Shown piece after piece: positions 7,818 to 18,189 of a stretch of 56,665 nucleotides of DNA. The number at the start of each line of letters is the position of its first letter. Within the stretch, counting starts at the first letter, position 1. Origin of the DNA: Faecalibacillus intestinalis (GTDB taxonomy: Bacteria; Bacillota_I; Bacilli_A; Erysipelotrichales; Coprobacillaceae); assembly GCF_003024685.1 (NCBI RefSeq), contig NZ_PYLQ01000018.1:1-56665 (forward strand). The letters are read 5' to 3'. The position numbers and the translations under genes were made by a program. The notes below the pieces were generated by a model. It was given only the letters and a program-made list of their open reading frames with translations, was not told the origin of the DNA and did no database searches.

Positions 7818-10451
7818 CTATTTACCCATTTTTTCTTTAACAGCAGCTTGAGCAGCAGCTAAACGTGCTAATGGTACACGGTATGGAGAACATGAAACAT
7901 AAGTTAAACCAATTCTATGACAGAATTCAACAGTTCTAGGATCTCCACCATGTTCACCACAGATACCTAATTTAATATCTGGACGAACTGGTTTAGCTTT
8001 ATTAATAGCAATTTGCATTAATTGTCCAACACCATTTTCATCAATGTGAGCAAATGGATCAGATTCAAAGATGTTCTTAGTATAATATTCATTTAAGAAT
8101 TTAGCAGCATCATCACGAGAGAATCCATAAGTCATTTGAGTTAAGTCATTTGTACCAAATGAGAAGAATTCAGCTTCTTTTGCGATTTCATCTGCAGTTA
8201 ATGCAGCACGAGGAATTTCAATCATTGTACCAACTTTATATGGTAATTCAACACCTGCTTCTTCGATAATTGCATCAGCCGTTTTACATACGACATCTTT
8301 AACATATTTTAATTCTTTAATATCTCCAACTAATGGAATCATAATTTCAGGAACAACGTTTTGTCCTTCTTTATTAACAGCAATTGCAGCTTCAATAACA
8401 GCTCTTGTTTGCATTTCAGCAATTTCTGGATAAGTTACTGCTAAACGGCATCCACGATGACCCATCATTGGGTTGAATTCTTTTAATGATTCAACACGTG
8501 CTTTTAACGCATCAAATGTCATACCTAAACTTTCAGCTAAAGGTCTGATTTCTTCATCTGTATGAGGTAAGAATTCATGTAAAGGTGGATCCAAGAAACG
8601 AATTGTTACTGGATAGATTTCCATTGCTTTAAATAATTCTTTAAAGTCAGATCTTTGATATGGTAAGATTTTTTCTAATGCTTCTTTTCTTGCTTCTACT
8701 GTTTCAGCGGTAATCATACGTCTGAAGTTGAAAATTCTTTCTTCTTCGAAGAACATATGTTCTGTTCTACATAAACCAATACCTTCTGCCCCAAATTTAC
8801 GAGCTTGTAAAGCATCTCTTGGAGTATCAGCATTTGTTCTAACTTTTAATGTACGTACATCATCAGCCCATGACATGAATGTTTCAAAGTCACCACTGAT
8901 TTCAGGTTCTACAGTTTTGATTCTTTCACCATAAACATTACCTGTACTTCCATCTAATGACATATAGTCACCTTCATGATATTTTTTACCATCTGGTGTC
9001 ATTAATACTTTAGCTTCTTCATCAACTCTTAAGCTTCCGCATCCACACACACAGCAAGTACCCATACCACGAGCAACTACAGCTGCATGTGATGTCATAC
9101 CACCACGGATAGTTAAGATACCATGAGCAATATTCATACCTTCGATATCTTCTGGTGAAGTTTCAAGACGAACTAATAAGATATCTTGAACACCATTTTT
9201 ATGAGCTTCAATAACATCTTCTGCAGTGAAATAAATACGTCCTGTTGCAGCACCTGGAGAAGCAGCTAATCCTGTAGCTACAACTTGAGCACATTTCAAT
9301 GAAGTTTCTTCAAAGTTTGGATGTAATAATTGATCTAATTGTCTTGGTTCTACTTTTAATAAGGCTTGTTCTTTAGTAATCATTCCTTCATTTACTAAAT
9401 CAACTGCAATTTTTAAAGCGGCTTGTGCAGTTCTTTTACCATTACGAGTTTGTAACATGAACAATTTACCATTTTCAATAGTAAATTCCATATCTTGCAT
9501 ATCTCTATAATGTTCTTCAAGAATGTCACATACTTTACAGAATTGTTCATAGCATTCTGGCATAACATCATTTAATGTTGCAATTGGTTGAGGTGTACGA
9601 ATACCAGCAACAACGTCTTCACCTTGTGCATTCATTAAGTATTCACCGAATAATTTCTTTTCACCAGTTGCAGGGTTACGAGTGAAGGCAACACCTGTAC
9701 CAGAAGTATCTCCTGTATTACCATAAACCATTTGTTGAACGTTTACAGCAGTTCCCCATGAACCAGGAATATCATTTAAACGTCTATAAGTGATTGCACG
9801 ATCATTGTTCCATGAACGGAATACAGCTTTGATAGCTTCCATTAATTGAACTTTTGGATCTTGTGGGAATTCAACTCCCGCATGTTTTTTGTATTCTTCT
9901 TTATAAATAGCAACAACTTCTTTTAAATCTTCAGCAGTTAAATCTGTATCAAATTCAACTCCTTTTTCTTCTTTGATATCATCAAATTTTCTTTCAAATG
10001 AGCTTTTTGGGAATCCCATAACAACATCTGCGAACATTTGAATGAATCTTCTATAACTATCATATACGAATCTTTCATTATTTGTAATTTTAGTAAACCC
10101 AGTAGCTACTTCATCATTTAAACCTAAGTTTAAAACAGTATCCATCATACCTGGCATTGATTCTCTTGCTCCAGAACGAACAGATACTAACAATGGATTT
10201 GTTGGATCTCCTAATTTTTTTCCAGTTTCAGCTTCTAATTCAGCTAATTTATTATCAATTTGCGCACAAATTTCAGGCGAAATTTGTTTTCCATCTTCAT
10301 AATAAGCAGTGCAAGCTTCTGTTGATACAGTAAATCCTTGTGGAACAGGTAAACCAATGCTTGTCATTTCAGCTAAGTTTGCACCTTTACCTCCAAGGAT
10401 GACTCTCATATCTTTATTTCCTTCTTTGAATGAGTAAACATATTGTTTCAT
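7818..10451 (-). CDS. ppdK: Pyruvate, phosphate dikinase
   Basis: Interconverts pyruvate, ATP and Pi with PEP, AMP and PPi; in anaerobes often used glycolytically to gain ATP from PPi. It is 877 aa, the normal length. N-terminal ATP-grasp domain begins GGKGANLAEM; the central swivelling domain has the phospho-histidine loop TIRGGMTSHAAVVARGMG; the C-terminal PEP/pyruvate barrel has FSFGTNDLTQMTYGFSRDD and GICGEHGGDP with the catalytic-Cys region following (SCSPYRVP). An in-frame TTG at 10460 lies 1 nt from AGGAGG, too close; the ATG at 10451 has a 10-nt spacing and is the better start. It is monocistronic with its own promoter and terminator. Confidence 0.97.
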   Translation of the reverse strand: MKQYVYSFKEGNKDMRVILGGKGANLAEMTSIGLPVPQGFTVSTEACTAYYEDGKQISPEICAQIDNKLAELEAETGKKLGDPTNPLLVSVRSGARESMPGMMDTVLNLGLNDEVATGFTKITNNERFVYDSYRRFIQMFADVVMGFPKSSFERKFDDIKEEKGVEFDTDLTAEDLKEVVAIYKEEYKKHAGVEFPQDPKVQLMEAIKAVFRSWNNDRAITYRRLNDIPGSWGTAVNVQQMVYGNTGDTSGTGVAFTRNPATGEKKLFGEYLMNAQGEDVVAGIRTPQPIATLNDVMPECYEQFCKVCDILEEHYRDMQDMEFTIENGKLFMLQTRNGKRTAQAALKIAVDLVNEGMITKEQALLKVEPRQLDQLLHPNFEETSLKCAQVVATGLAASPGAATGRIYFTAEDVIEAHKNGVQDILLVRLETSPEDIEGMNIAHGILTIRGGMTSHAAVVARGMGTCCVCGCGSLRVDEEAKVLMTPDGKKYHEGDYMSLDGSTGNVYGERIKTVEPEISGDFETFMSWADDVRTLKVRTNADTPRDALQARKFGAEGIGLCRTEHMFFEEERIFNFRRMITAETVEARKEALEKILPYQRSDFKELFKAMEIYPVTIRFLDPPLHEFLPHTDEEIRPLAESLGMTFDALKARVESLKEFNPMMGHRGCRLAVTYPEIAEMQTRAVIEAAIAVNKEGQNVVPEIMIPLVGDIKELKYVKDVVCKTADAIIEEAGVELPYKVGTMIEIPRAALTADEIAKEAEFFSFGTNDLTQMTYGFSRDDAAKFLNEYYTKNIFESDPFAHIDENGVGQLMQIAINKAKPVRPDIKLGICGEHGGDPRTVEFCHRIGLTYVSCSPYRVPLARLAAAQAAVKEKMGK

Positions 10452-10485
10452 TTCAATCAATCCTCCTAATTAATCAACTAATATA

Positions 10486-10514
10486 ATTATACACATGATA
10501 GCCCTTACATTCAA
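10486..10514 (-). promoter_or_regulatory. ppdK promoter
   Basis: TTGAAT (10514-10509), 17 bp, TATAAT (10491-10486) on the minus strand, ending about 35 bp upstream of the ppdK start. Confidence 0.65.
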
Positions 10515-10577
10515 GTGTAAATTGATACCGCTTTCATAATTTTTGTTAATTATGTTGATTCTATCGCCTTTAATTTT

Positions 10578-10620
10578 TTAAAAAAAATTGAACAAGAAAC
10601 AGCCTAACGGCTATTTGCTT
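10578..10620 (-). terminator. Terminator overlapping the end of the helicase gene
   Basis: CAAGCAAATAGCC pairs imperfectly with GGCTGTTTCTTG around loop GTTA, followed on the minus strand by a run of eight T. The helicase stop codon (10606-10604) lies inside the stem. Confidence 0.75.
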
Positions 10621-12187
10621 GCTCTATTTCTACTTTTCGTCCATTTAATTTTTCTTTTTGACAATGTCTCATCACTTTTTTTACAGCTTTATCATTAATA
10701 TTTACAAACGTAAACTTTCTTTTAATATCAATTCCTTGAATATCACTTTCTCTAATATTTGCCTTTGAGACCAAGAAATGAATAATATCTTTTTTCTTTG
10801 CTTTATCCATAGATCCTACCGTTAAAAATAAACGTGTATAACCTTCACTTGCACCTTTTTTACGTTTTGATGAAGATTCAAGTTTTTCTTTCGTATAAGG
10901 AAAACCAATCTGTTGATTTAAAGATAATTCTATTAAAGCTGCCGTTACATCTTTTAACATATGATTTTCAATTTGATTTACCAAATCTTTCATTGGTTTA
11001 TGTTCTCCATGTAAAATCATATCTTCTAATTTATACATTAATTCTGTTACTTTATGTTGGTGAATTTGTGTTAATGTTGGTACTTCTAATTTTTCAATAT
11101 GAGATTTTGTTTTTCTTTCAATCTCTTTTAAATAGCGTTCTTCTTTCCCTACAACAATTGTATAGGCTTTTCCTTCACGATTCGCACGACCTGTACGACC
11201 AATACGATGTACATAAAGATCTACTTCTTGAGGTAATTCATAATTGATAACATGGCTAATATTTTCTACATCAATCCCTCTAGCGGCAACATCTGTGGCA
11301 ATTAAATAATGAATTGTTCCCTCTTTGAATTTCTTTAAAGTTCGCATACGATGATCTTGATTTAAATCACCATGCATTGCTTCTACATTATAGTTAGCCT
11401 TTTGCATTTGTTCCGTTACTTCATCAACGCTTCTTTTAGTACGACAGAAAATAATTCCTGATTGTACCGTTTCACTATCAATAATACGGCATAATGTTTC
11501 AAAACGGTCTTTTTGTTTAACTTCAAAGTAATATTGTTTAACTGTGTTAGCTGTCACTGTTTTTTGTTTAACTTGAATATGCTTATAATCTGGTTTCATA
11601 TAATTTTTCGCAATTTTTTTAATACCTTCTGGCATCGTTGCAGAAAACAACATCGTTGTATGTTCTGGATTTGTCTTAGAAATAATCGTTTCAATATCTT
11701 CTACAAATCCCATATTCAACATTTCATCAGCTTCATCTAAAACCACGTAAGAAACTTCATCTAGTTGAAGTACTTTACGTCTCATTAAATCCATCATTCT
11801 TCCCGGTGTTCCTACGACAATATCAACACCTTTTTTAATCGATTTAATTTGTTTTTCAATACCACTACCACCATAAACACAAGCAAAACGTAAAGAACTG
11901 TATTTTCCAAGTTTTTTTAATTCTTCATGAATTTGCATGGTAAGTTCTCTTGTTGGTGATAAAATATACGCCTGTGGTTTCTTTTTTCTTTCTTTTAAAT
12001 TTGTAAGTAAAATACTTGAAAACGCCAAAGTTTTTCCTGTTCCTGTTTGTGCTTGTCCAATGACATCATAGCCTTCCAAAATAACAGGGATAATATTTTC
12101 TTGAATAGGTGTTGGTTTTTCAAAACCTAATTCATTGATTGATTTTAATAATTCTTCACTTAATCCTAATTTTTCAAATTTGTTCAT
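10604..12187 (-). CDS. DEAD-box ATP-dependent RNA helicase (DbpA/Csh type)
   Basis: An RNA helicase of 527 aa, cytoplasmic. Motifs in order: Q motif (GFEKPTPIQ), Walker A AQTGTGKT, PTREL, DEAD, SAT, then the second RecA domain ending HRIGRTGR. The C-terminal about 75 residues (from YTRLFLTVGSMD to the end) resemble the DbpA RNA-binding RRM domain, which in E. coli and B. subtilis targets 23S rRNA hairpin 92 during 50S assembly. A role in ribosome biogenesis or cold-phase RNA remodelling is therefore likely; the exact orthologue (dbpA versus cshA/deaD) is open. RBS GAGGAGAAA precedes the second of two nearby ATGs; the first is out of frame. Confidence 0.92.
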   Translation of the reverse strand: MNKFEKLGLSEELLKSINELGFEKPTPIQENIIPVILEGYDVIGQAQTGTGKTLAFSSILLTNLKERKKKPQAYILSPTRELTMQIHEELKKLGKYSSLRFACVYGGSGIEKQIKSIKKGVDIVVGTPGRMMDLMRRKVLQLDEVSYVVLDEADEMLNMGFVEDIETIISKTNPEHTTMLFSATMPEGIKKIAKNYMKPDYKHIQVKQKTVTANTVKQYYFEVKQKDRFETLCRIIDSETVQSGIIFCRTKRSVDEVTEQMQKANYNVEAMHGDLNQDHRMRTLKKFKEGTIHYLIATDVAARGIDVENISHVINYELPQEVDLYVHRIGRTGRANREGKAYTIVVGKEERYLKEIERKTKSHIEKLEVPTLTQIHQHKVTELMYKLEDMILHGEHKPMKDLVNQIENHMLKDVTAALIELSLNQQIGFPYTKEKLESSSKRKKGASEGYTRLFLTVGSMDKAKKKDIIHFLVSKANIRESDIQGIDIKRKFTFVNINDKAVKKVMRHCQKEKLNGRKVEIEQANSR

Positions 12188-12234
12188 TCATTTTCTCCTC
12201 AAGTTTTTCGAGTATAACATAATTCATTTTAAAT

Positions 12235-12265
12235 TGCAAAAAAAAGAATGCATTAACATACATTC
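12235..12265 (-). terminator. Terminator of the dehydrogenase/phosphoesterase operon
   Basis: AAGAATG/CATTCTT stem with a 10-nt interior/loop (about 12243-12265), followed on the minus strand by eight T. It overlaps the dehydrogenase stop codon region. Confidence 0.75.
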
Positions 12266-13635
12266 TTTAAATCACCCTTTAAAAAACCTTGAATATTATC
12301 AACGACTAAATCAAACAAACGATTTCTTGCTTCTACTGTTGCCCATGCAATATGAGGTGTCATTAAAAGTTTTGAAGCATCATTAATTTGTAGTAAAGGA
12401 CTCTCTTTTGCAAGTGGTTCTCTTTCAAAAACATCGAGTCCTGCCCCGGCAATTTCATTATTTTGTAAAGCTTCAACCAGTGCTTCTTCATCAACAATAC
12501 CACCACGTCCTACATTAATTAAAATCGCTTCTTTTTTCATTAACTTAAATGATTCTTCACCAATTAATCCTTTAGTTTGTTCATTTAAAGGACAATGAAT
12601 AGAAACAATATCACTTGTTTTTAATAATGTTTCTAAATCAACTGAGAGATAATCTTGCTTCGTATTATTTCCACTTGTTGAATAATACTGAACTTGGCAG
12701 CCAAAAGCTTCAGCAATTTTTGCAACCGTACGTCCAATATTTCCCATACCAATAATACCCCATGTTTTTTCATGTAATTCATAAAAACGAGGTCCAATAT
12801 AACTAAACATACCACTTTCACTATATTGACCACTTTGAACATAATGATGATAATAACTATTTTTATGTAAAAGTTCTAAAGCTAAAGCAAAAGTATGTTG
12901 CGCAACACTTAAAGAAGAATACCCTGCCACATTGCATACCGTAATACCACGACGATGACAATAACCTAAATCAACATTATTGACACCTGTTGCTGTAATA
13001 CAAATAAGTTTTACTTTCGAAGCATATTGTAAGACTTCTTCGGTAAGTAAACATTTATTCGTAATAATGATATCTGCTTCTTTAATACGTTCAATGACTT
13101 CTTCTGGATTACTTTGTTTATAAATCGTTACTTGTCCAAATTGATTCAACTTAGAAAGATCAACATCCTCTCCTAAACAAACACTATCTAAAAAGACAAC
13201 GCTAGAACTCTTTTTTTTTAAAATATTTAAAATATCTTCATAAGATTTTCCTGAAAAGAATTTTCCTAAATTGATTGCTTCATTAATATCTAAAATAGAG
13301 CTTTCATGATAAATCCCTTTCATTTCATTATCTTCAAATTCAAAACTTAAATATTTATTTAAAAGACAAATTCCTAATGCTCTTGATGTCATTTCTTTAT
13401 CTTTTTCAATTGTATCTAATATATTTTGAATAAAAGAAGCATCCTCTTGAACACATTTAGTAAGGGCTTCTTCTACTTCAATCCCTTCAAATAAATGATT
13501 TCTAAAACCATCATGATAAAGAAATGGTAAAACCACATCATAAACACTCATTGGAACATGCCCATACCCTTTTGTAAAGTTATATAGGATTGCAAGTCCT
13601 AAATTTTCATCTTTCATCTTATCTACTAACTTCAT
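12253..13635 (-). CDS. D-isomer-specific 2-hydroxyacid dehydrogenase with extra N-terminal domain
   Basis: A protein of 460 aa, about 140 longer than typical family members. Residues about 145-460 form the NAD-dependent D-2-hydroxyacid dehydrogenase: VFLDSVCLGE at its start, ATGVNNVDL, the NAD loop GIIGMGNIG, NVGRGGIVDE (catalytic Arg), DVFEREPL (Glu) and TPHIAW (His). The specific substrate (glycerate, lactate or another 2-oxo acid) is not evident. Residues about 10-125 are a separate helical domain (AILYNFTKGYGHVP, VVLPFLYHDGFRN, ALGICLLNKYLSF) whose pattern resembles the middle component of three-component ABC (ABC-3C) systems; that is my inference from recall. RBS GGAGG is 8 nt upstream. 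The start overlaps the upstream phosphoesterase by 17 bp. Confidence 0.88.
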   Translation of the reverse strand: MKLVDKMKDENLGLAILYNFTKGYGHVPMSVYDVVLPFLYHDGFRNHLFEGIEVEEALTKCVQEDASFIQNILDTIEKDKEMTSRALGICLLNKYLSFEFEDNEMKGIYHESSILDINEAINLGKFFSGKSYEDILNILKKKSSSVVFLDSVCLGEDVDLSKLNQFGQVTIYKQSNPEEVIERIKEADIIITNKCLLTEEVLQYASKVKLICITATGVNNVDLGYCHRRGITVCNVAGYSSLSVAQHTFALALELLHKNSYYHHYVQSGQYSESGMFSYIGPRFYELHEKTWGIIGMGNIGRTVAKIAEAFGCQVQYYSTSGNNTKQDYLSVDLETLLKTSDIVSIHCPLNEQTKGLIGEESFKLMKKEAILINVGRGGIVDEEALVEALQNNEIAGAGLDVFEREPLAKESPLLQINDASKLLMTPHIAWATVEARNRLFDLVVDNIQGFLKGDLKNVC

Positions 13636-15085
13636 TTTGATCCTCCATAAATAATTTTATTTTTACACGATGTCTTTCTTGTTTTGTAAGATCATCATAG
13701 AATACAAAACAATACTTAAACACTTGATCTTTACGATTATATTTCAATAAATTATAACTTAAATAACTGCTTTTTCTTTCTCTGGTACCTCCTCCACAAG
13801 AAGAACCTCCTGCCATAATATACGTATTTCCTTTTTTTACAACACAAGGAATATGCTTGTGTCCATGGAAAATATAACGTACATGATGTTTTTCTAACCA
13901 ATACATTACATCTTGAGCATCCACAAGGGCTTTTGTCGAGTCAGCAATTTTTCCCATGAATAGTTTTTCATTCCATTTTATTTTCAAAAAATCATCTTTT
14001 CTAAGTGGCATTAAATGATGATGCATCATAGCAATCAAAGTATAATCCTCTAAATGATTAATAGATAATAACTCATCTTCAATTTCTTGTAAAAGTCTTT
14101 GCCCAACCATTCCCCTTGCTAGATTTCCTTGAGAAGTAGAATCTATTTTGATCACAATCATTTTAACATCCGGATAAACTTTAATATTTTCTCCTAGCAA
14201 ATAAGCTACCACTTTTGTCTTTTGTTTTTTTAAAAGATTCAAGCCATAAACAATGACGTCATGATTTCCTAAAACAAACGTTACATCACTATGATATTTC
14301 CTTTTTAAACGATTCATAAAATGAGAGGCTGCATACATATTTTTACGATTAGGCGAATTCATTAGATCACCCGTAATCAAAAATTTAAGTTGGTGATCAT
14401 GAGGAAGCATATGATAAAGTTCATCTAGACTATCCTGTAATACAATAAGTCCATTGTCTGTTTTCTTTGTTCCTAAATGAAGATCGCTTAGTTGTATAAA
14501 ATATTGATCTTCATTTGTTTGACATTTCTTTTCAAAAATCTTATTTGTTTCTATTAGTCTAAAACATTCTTTTACTTCCTCTATGTTTTTTACAGGATAA
14601 AAAACACTTTGCTCTCCTTTAAATATAAAAACACCAGGCCAACGATCTATTTGATAAAGAGCATTTAAAAACAGATGAAAAGGTCCATATAAAGAGATAT
14701 CTTCTTTCAATGCCTTTTTTATACGAAAAACGCGCATCAAATCATGATTATAACTATTATCAAAATTTTCAAAGAATTGCTGATCGATTCCCAATAATAA
14801 AATGACTTGATATTTTTCTTTTTCCTTTGCTATATATTTATGAAAATCATGTGCATAACTTGTTTTAAAAGCCGTATCATAAGTTTCAAAGTTTTTACTT
14901 CTAAAAAGTAACTCACATTCATTTTTTTGAATTTGATGTACAAATGGAAATTTTATATTTTGTTTTGTTAACCAATTTTTAAATTCTACAAGTTGTTCAT
15001 AACTTGCATACACATACCTAAATGACTTATTACCGTCTTTAAAAATAAAATTAAAATAGAGATTCATCAAATCATATTCATTCAT
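13619..15085 (-). CDS. Calcineurin-like metallophosphoesterase with N-terminal extension
   Basis: About 488 aa. The phosphoesterase core is in the C-terminal half, with all metal motifs: SDLHLG (DxH), TGDLMN (GDxx), LGNHD (GNHD/E), MMHHHL, and HGHKHIP (GHxH). The first about 190 residues are an unrecognised domain rich in aromatic and charged residues. The substrate is unknown (nucleotide, phospholipid or nucleic acid are all possible). Start: the ATG at 15085 lies 7 nt after GGGAGGT; an upstream ATG at 15112 falls in the preceding terminator T tract and is rejected. It overlaps the 2-hydroxyacid dehydrogenase by 17 bp, so the two are coupled. Confidence 0.85.
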   Translation of the reverse strand: MNEYDLMNLYFNFIFKDGNKSFRYVYASYEQLVEFKNWLTKQNIKFPFVHQIQKNECELLFRSKNFETYDTAFKTSYAHDFHKYIAKEKEKYQVILLLGIDQQFFENFDNSYNHDLMRVFRIKKALKEDISLYGPFHLFLNALYQIDRWPGVFIFKGEQSVFYPVKNIEEVKECFRLIETNKIFEKKCQTNEDQYFIQLSDLHLGTKKTDNGLIVLQDSLDELYHMLPHDHQLKFLITGDLMNSPNRKNMYAASHFMNRLKRKYHSDVTFVLGNHDVIVYGLNLLKKQKTKVVAYLLGENIKVYPDVKMIVIKIDSTSQGNLARGMVGQRLLQEIEDELLSINHLEDYTLIAMMHHHLMPLRKDDFLKIKWNEKLFMGKIADSTKALVDAQDVMYWLEKHHVRYIFHGHKHIPCVVKKGNTYIMAGGSSCGGGTRERKSSYLSYNLLKYNRKDQVFKYCFVFYDDLTKQERHRVKIKLFMEDQNEVSR

Positions 15086-15110
15086 GTGTGTCACCTCCCA
15101 CATATTATAC

Positions 15111-15139
15111 ACAAAAAAAAGCCTAACGAATAGGCTTTT
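15111..15139 (-). terminator. Terminator of the tsa-rex-asnS operon
   Basis: AAAAGCCTA/TAGGCTTTT stem with loop TTCGT followed by eight T on the minus strand, directly after the asnS stop codon. Confidence 0.9.
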
Positions 15140-16520
15140 AGAATTTTAAATTTCTTGGAGTTCTTGGGAATGGTTCAACATCTCTAATATTTTGCATACC
15201 TGTTAAATACATTAAGAAACGATCGAATCCTAAACCAAATCCAGCATGTTTACATCCACCAAAACGACGTAGATCCATGTACCATTGTAATCCTTCTTTG
15301 GCCATTCCTTTTTCATCCATAATTTTTTCTAAGACATCATATCTTTCTTCACGTTGTGATCCACCAACAAGTTCACCAATTCCTGGAACAAGTAAATCAC
15401 AAGCAGCTACTGTTTTACCATCATCATTTAAACGCATATAAAATGCTTTGATTTCTTTAGGGTAATCTGTTAAAAATACTGGTCCACCAACAATTTTTTC
15501 ACAGATATAACGTTCGTGTTCTGAGTTTAAATCCATACCCCATTCTACTTTATTTTCAAATTTAACATCTGCTTTTAATAAATAATCGATTGCTTCTGTA
15601 TAAGTCATACGTTTAAAATCACTATCTCTAACTGCTTTGATACGTTTGATACATTCTTTATCAATCATGCTTTCAAAGAATTTCATTTCTTCTGGTGCAT
15701 TATCTAAGACATAATCAATACAGTATTTAACCATATCTTCAATTAAATCCATATCATCTTCTAAGTCAGCAAAAGCAATTTCAGGTTCAATCATCCAGAA
15801 TTCACTAGCATGTCTTGAAGTATTTGAATTTTCCGCTCTAAAGGCAGGTCCAAATGTATAAACATCACGATATGTTAAAGCAAAAGCTTCAACATGTAAT
15901 TGTCCTGTAACTGTAAGATAAGCTTCTTTTCCAAAGAAATCTTTATCAAATTCAGTATTATCGATTGTTGTTGCTCTAAACATTTCTCCAGCACCTTCAC
16001 CATCATTTGAAGTAATGATTGGTGTATGGACATAAACGAATCCTTGGTTTTGGAAGAATTCATGAATAGCCATCGATAAAACAGATCTTAATCTAAAGAT
16101 TGCATAAAAAGTATTTGCTCTTGGTCTTAAGTGAGGAATTTCTCTCATGTATTCAAAAGAATGTCTTTTCTTTTGTAATGGGAAATCTTCATCACAAGTT
16201 CCTTCAACCACTAAATGTGTTGCTTCAATTTCAAAAGGTTGTTTTCCATCTGGTGTTAATTTTAATTTACCAGTTACTTTAACAGCACTTCCTGTAGAAA
16301 TATGAGAAGCTTCTTCATAATTATCAATAATTTCATCTAAATAAACAACTTGTACATTTTTAAAATATGTTCCATCATTTAAAGCTAAAAATCCGACTTT
16401 CCCACTATTTCTATTTGTACGGATCCATCCTTGTAATTCAACATATTCAATACCATCTAATTGATTTCTATCATTGATATATAATTCATATAATTCTCTT
16501 ACTGTAATAAATTCAAACAT
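15138..16520 (-). CDS. asnS: Asparaginyl-tRNA synthetase
   Basis: Charges tRNA-Asn with asparagine; 460 aa, normal for class IIb AsnRS. N-terminal OB-fold anticodon-binding domain ([18 protein letters not shown]), then the class II core: motif 2 [21 protein letters not shown] and motif 3 [15 protein letters not shown], with GEGAGEMF in the active site. The start at 16520 (MFEFITV) has RBS AGGGAGAG; a longer ORF starting at 16544 would overlap rex more and lacks an RBS. It is the last gene of the Ntdp-tsaE-tsaB-rimI-tsaD-rex operon, with its terminator immediately after. Confidence 0.97.
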   Translation of the reverse strand: MFEFITVRELYELYINDRNQLDGIEYVELQGWIRTNRNSGKVGFLALNDGTYFKNVQVVYLDEIIDNYEEASHISTGSAVKVTGKLKLTPDGKQPFEIEATHLVVEGTCDEDFPLQKKRHSFEYMREIPHLRPRANTFYAIFRLRSVLSMAIHEFFQNQGFVYVHTPIITSNDGEGAGEMFRATTIDNTEFDKDFFGKEAYLTVTGQLHVEAFALTYRDVYTFGPAFRAENSNTSRHASEFWMIEPEIAFADLEDDMDLIEDMVKYCIDYVLDNAPEEMKFFESMIDKECIKRIKAVRDSDFKRMTYTEAIDYLLKADVKFENKVEWGMDLNSEHERYICEKIVGGPVFLTDYPKEIKAFYMRLNDDGKTVAACDLLVPGIGELVGGSQREERYDVLEKIMDEKGMAKEGLQWYMDLRRFGGCKHAGFGLGFDRFLMYLTGMQNIRDVEPFPRTPRNLKF

Positions 16521-16530
16521 TTTTCTCTCC

Positions 16531-17163
16531 CTATTCTTGATCATTTGATTTCATTTTAATTACTAATTCTTGAATAGCTACCACAACATCTACTGTTTGG
16601 ACTTCAACGCCTTCTTGAACCATAAAATGACTATGCGTAAAATCTACAATTCCTTTAATGCCTAATTTCATTAAACGATCCACTGTTTCTTGAACATTTT
16701 CTGAAATCGCCAAAATAGCAATTTTACAATCACTTGGAAAAGTTTCTTCCAACTTGTCAATATGACAAATTTTCACACCAAATCTTTCCCCTTCTTTATT
16801 TTTATCCATATCATAACCACAAACAATCTTACCTACTGTATATTGCCAACGATTATATTTTAAAATGGCACTTCCTAAATTACCAACCCCAATTAAAATA
16901 ATAGGTTCATCTAATCCTAAACCTAAAACTTCACTTAAACCATCTATAAGATGTTTAACATCATAGCCTCTTCCACGTCTACCAAAATTATCCGTTTTTG
17001 ATAAATATGTAAAATCACGCCTAATTGTTGTATCTTGTATTCCTGTAATTTCAAACAATTCACTCGATAAACATGTTTCTTTTCCTTCATGTTGCATTTT
17101 TCTAAGCGCTTTTAAATAAACAGGAAAACGGGACATTGTCGCTTTTGATATTTTTTTCTCCAC
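16531..17163 (-). CDS. rex: Redox-sensing transcriptional repressor Rex
   Basis: NADH/NAD-responsive repressor of fermentation genes; 210 aa, typical. N-terminal winged helix (about 1-80; [27 protein letters not shown]) and a Rossmann domain with GVGNLGSAI that binds NAD(H), followed by a C-terminal swapped helix region. The start is GTG at 17163, 6 nt after AGGAGGGG. It sits between tsaD (1 nt gap) and asnS, in one operon. The nearby fermentation genes (nifJ, ackA, D-lactate dehydrogenase fusion) are natural target candidates, but I found no clear Rex palindrome in front of them. Confidence 0.95.
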   Translation of the reverse strand: MEKKISKATMSRFPVYLKALRKMQHEGKETCLSSELFEITGIQDTTIRRDFTYLSKTDNFGRRGRGYDVKHLIDGLSEVLGLGLDEPIILIGVGNLGSAILKYNRWQYTVGKIVCGYDMDKNKEGERFGVKICHIDKLEETFPSDCKIAILAISENVQETVDRLMKLGIKGIVDFTHSHFMVQEGVEVQTVDVVVAIQELVIKMKSNDQE

Positions 17164-17164
17164 A

Positions 17165-18187
17165 CTAATCCCCTCCTATTGATTCTAATTCTAAATCAAG
17201 ATGTGGTTTAATGCCAAGCGATAAATCACTAAACTTATTATTATCATACATAACTTTTCCTGCTAAAGCAATCATCATTGCATTATCTGTACAACATTTC
17301 ATTGGTGGAAGAGACAATTGTACGTCTTCTAACATGTCAACTTGCTCTTTCATCTTTTCTCTTAAACCCCTATTAGCAGAAACCCCACCAGCTAACATAA
17401 TTTCTTTAACACCATATTCTTTAGCCGCTCGAATCGTTTTATCGACCAAAACATCAACAACAACATTTTGAAAAGACGTTGCTAAATCATTTTGATTGAT
17501 TTCTAATCCTTTTTGTTTATGATTATGTGCTAAATTAATAACCGCTGATTTTAACCCACTAAAACTAAAATTATAACTATCATCATCTAATGGTTTAGGT
17601 AAAGCATAACTTGCCTTTCCTAAATGTGCCATCTTATCTAAAACAGGCCCTCCAGGATAAGGTAAATTTAAAACTCTTCCCACTTTATCATATGCTTCTC
17701 CAACAGCATCATCTAAAGTTTCACCAATCACTTCAAAAGAATAAGGATGTTTCATCAAGACAAGCTCTGTATGCCCACCACTGACTACAAGACATAGTGC
17801 TGGATAAACAATATCTTTTTCATAATTATTTGCATAAATATGCCCTGCAATATGGTGAACCCCAATTAATGGTTTATCATAAGCCAAAGAAAGTGTTTTA
17901 GCAACTTGTAAACCAATATGTAAAGAGCCAACAAGTCCTGGACCTTTTGTTACACAAATAGCATCAAGATCTTCCATTTTTATATTTGCTTGTTTTAACG
18001 TTTCTTTTAAAACAACAGATACACATTCAACATGCTTACGGCTGGCAATTTCAGGGACAACACCACCATACATTGCATGTATGTCGATTTGACTTGCCAC
18101 GACACTACTCAAAAATTCTCTTTGATCCTTTAAGACAGCCATCGCCATTTCATCACAACTCGATTCAATTGCTAGTAATAATGACAT
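17165..18187 (-). CDS. tsaD: tRNA N6-adenosine threonylcarbamoyltransferase TsaD
   Basis: Catalytic subunit of the TsaB-TsaD-TsaE complex that transfers threonylcarbamoyl from TC-AMP to A37 of ANN-decoding tRNAs. It is 340 aa, normal. Visible: LAIESSCDE at the N-terminus, metal ligands in HHIAGHIYAN (HxxxH), GGHTEL, SFSGLKSA, GGVSANRGLR, and the late CTDNAMMIA. RBS GGAGGGATAGAG precedes the ATG. It lies in the same operon as tsaE, tsaB and rimI, the complete bacterial t6A module apart from tsaC, which is not in this window. Confidence 0.98.
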   Translation of the reverse strand: MSLLLAIESSCDEMAMAVLKDQREFLSSVVASQIDIHAMYGGVVPEIASRKHVECVSVVLKETLKQANIKMEDLDAICVTKGPGLVGSLHIGLQVAKTLSLAYDKPLIGVHHIAGHIYANNYEKDIVYPALCLVVSGGHTELVLMKHPYSFEVIGETLDDAVGEAYDKVGRVLNLPYPGGPVLDKMAHLGKASYALPKPLDDDSYNFSFSGLKSAVINLAHNHKQKGLEINQNDLATSFQNVVVDVLVDKTIRAAKEYGVKEIMLAGGVSANRGLREKMKEQVDMLEDVQLSLPPMKCCTDNAMMIALAGKVMYDNNKFSDLSLGIKPHLDLELESIGGD

Positions 18188-18189
18188 CT

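Noticed and set aside
10834-11247. 137-aa plus-strand ORF within the DEAD-box helicase
   Set aside because: Leu/Tyr-rich antisense reading of the helicase; no RBS or homology.
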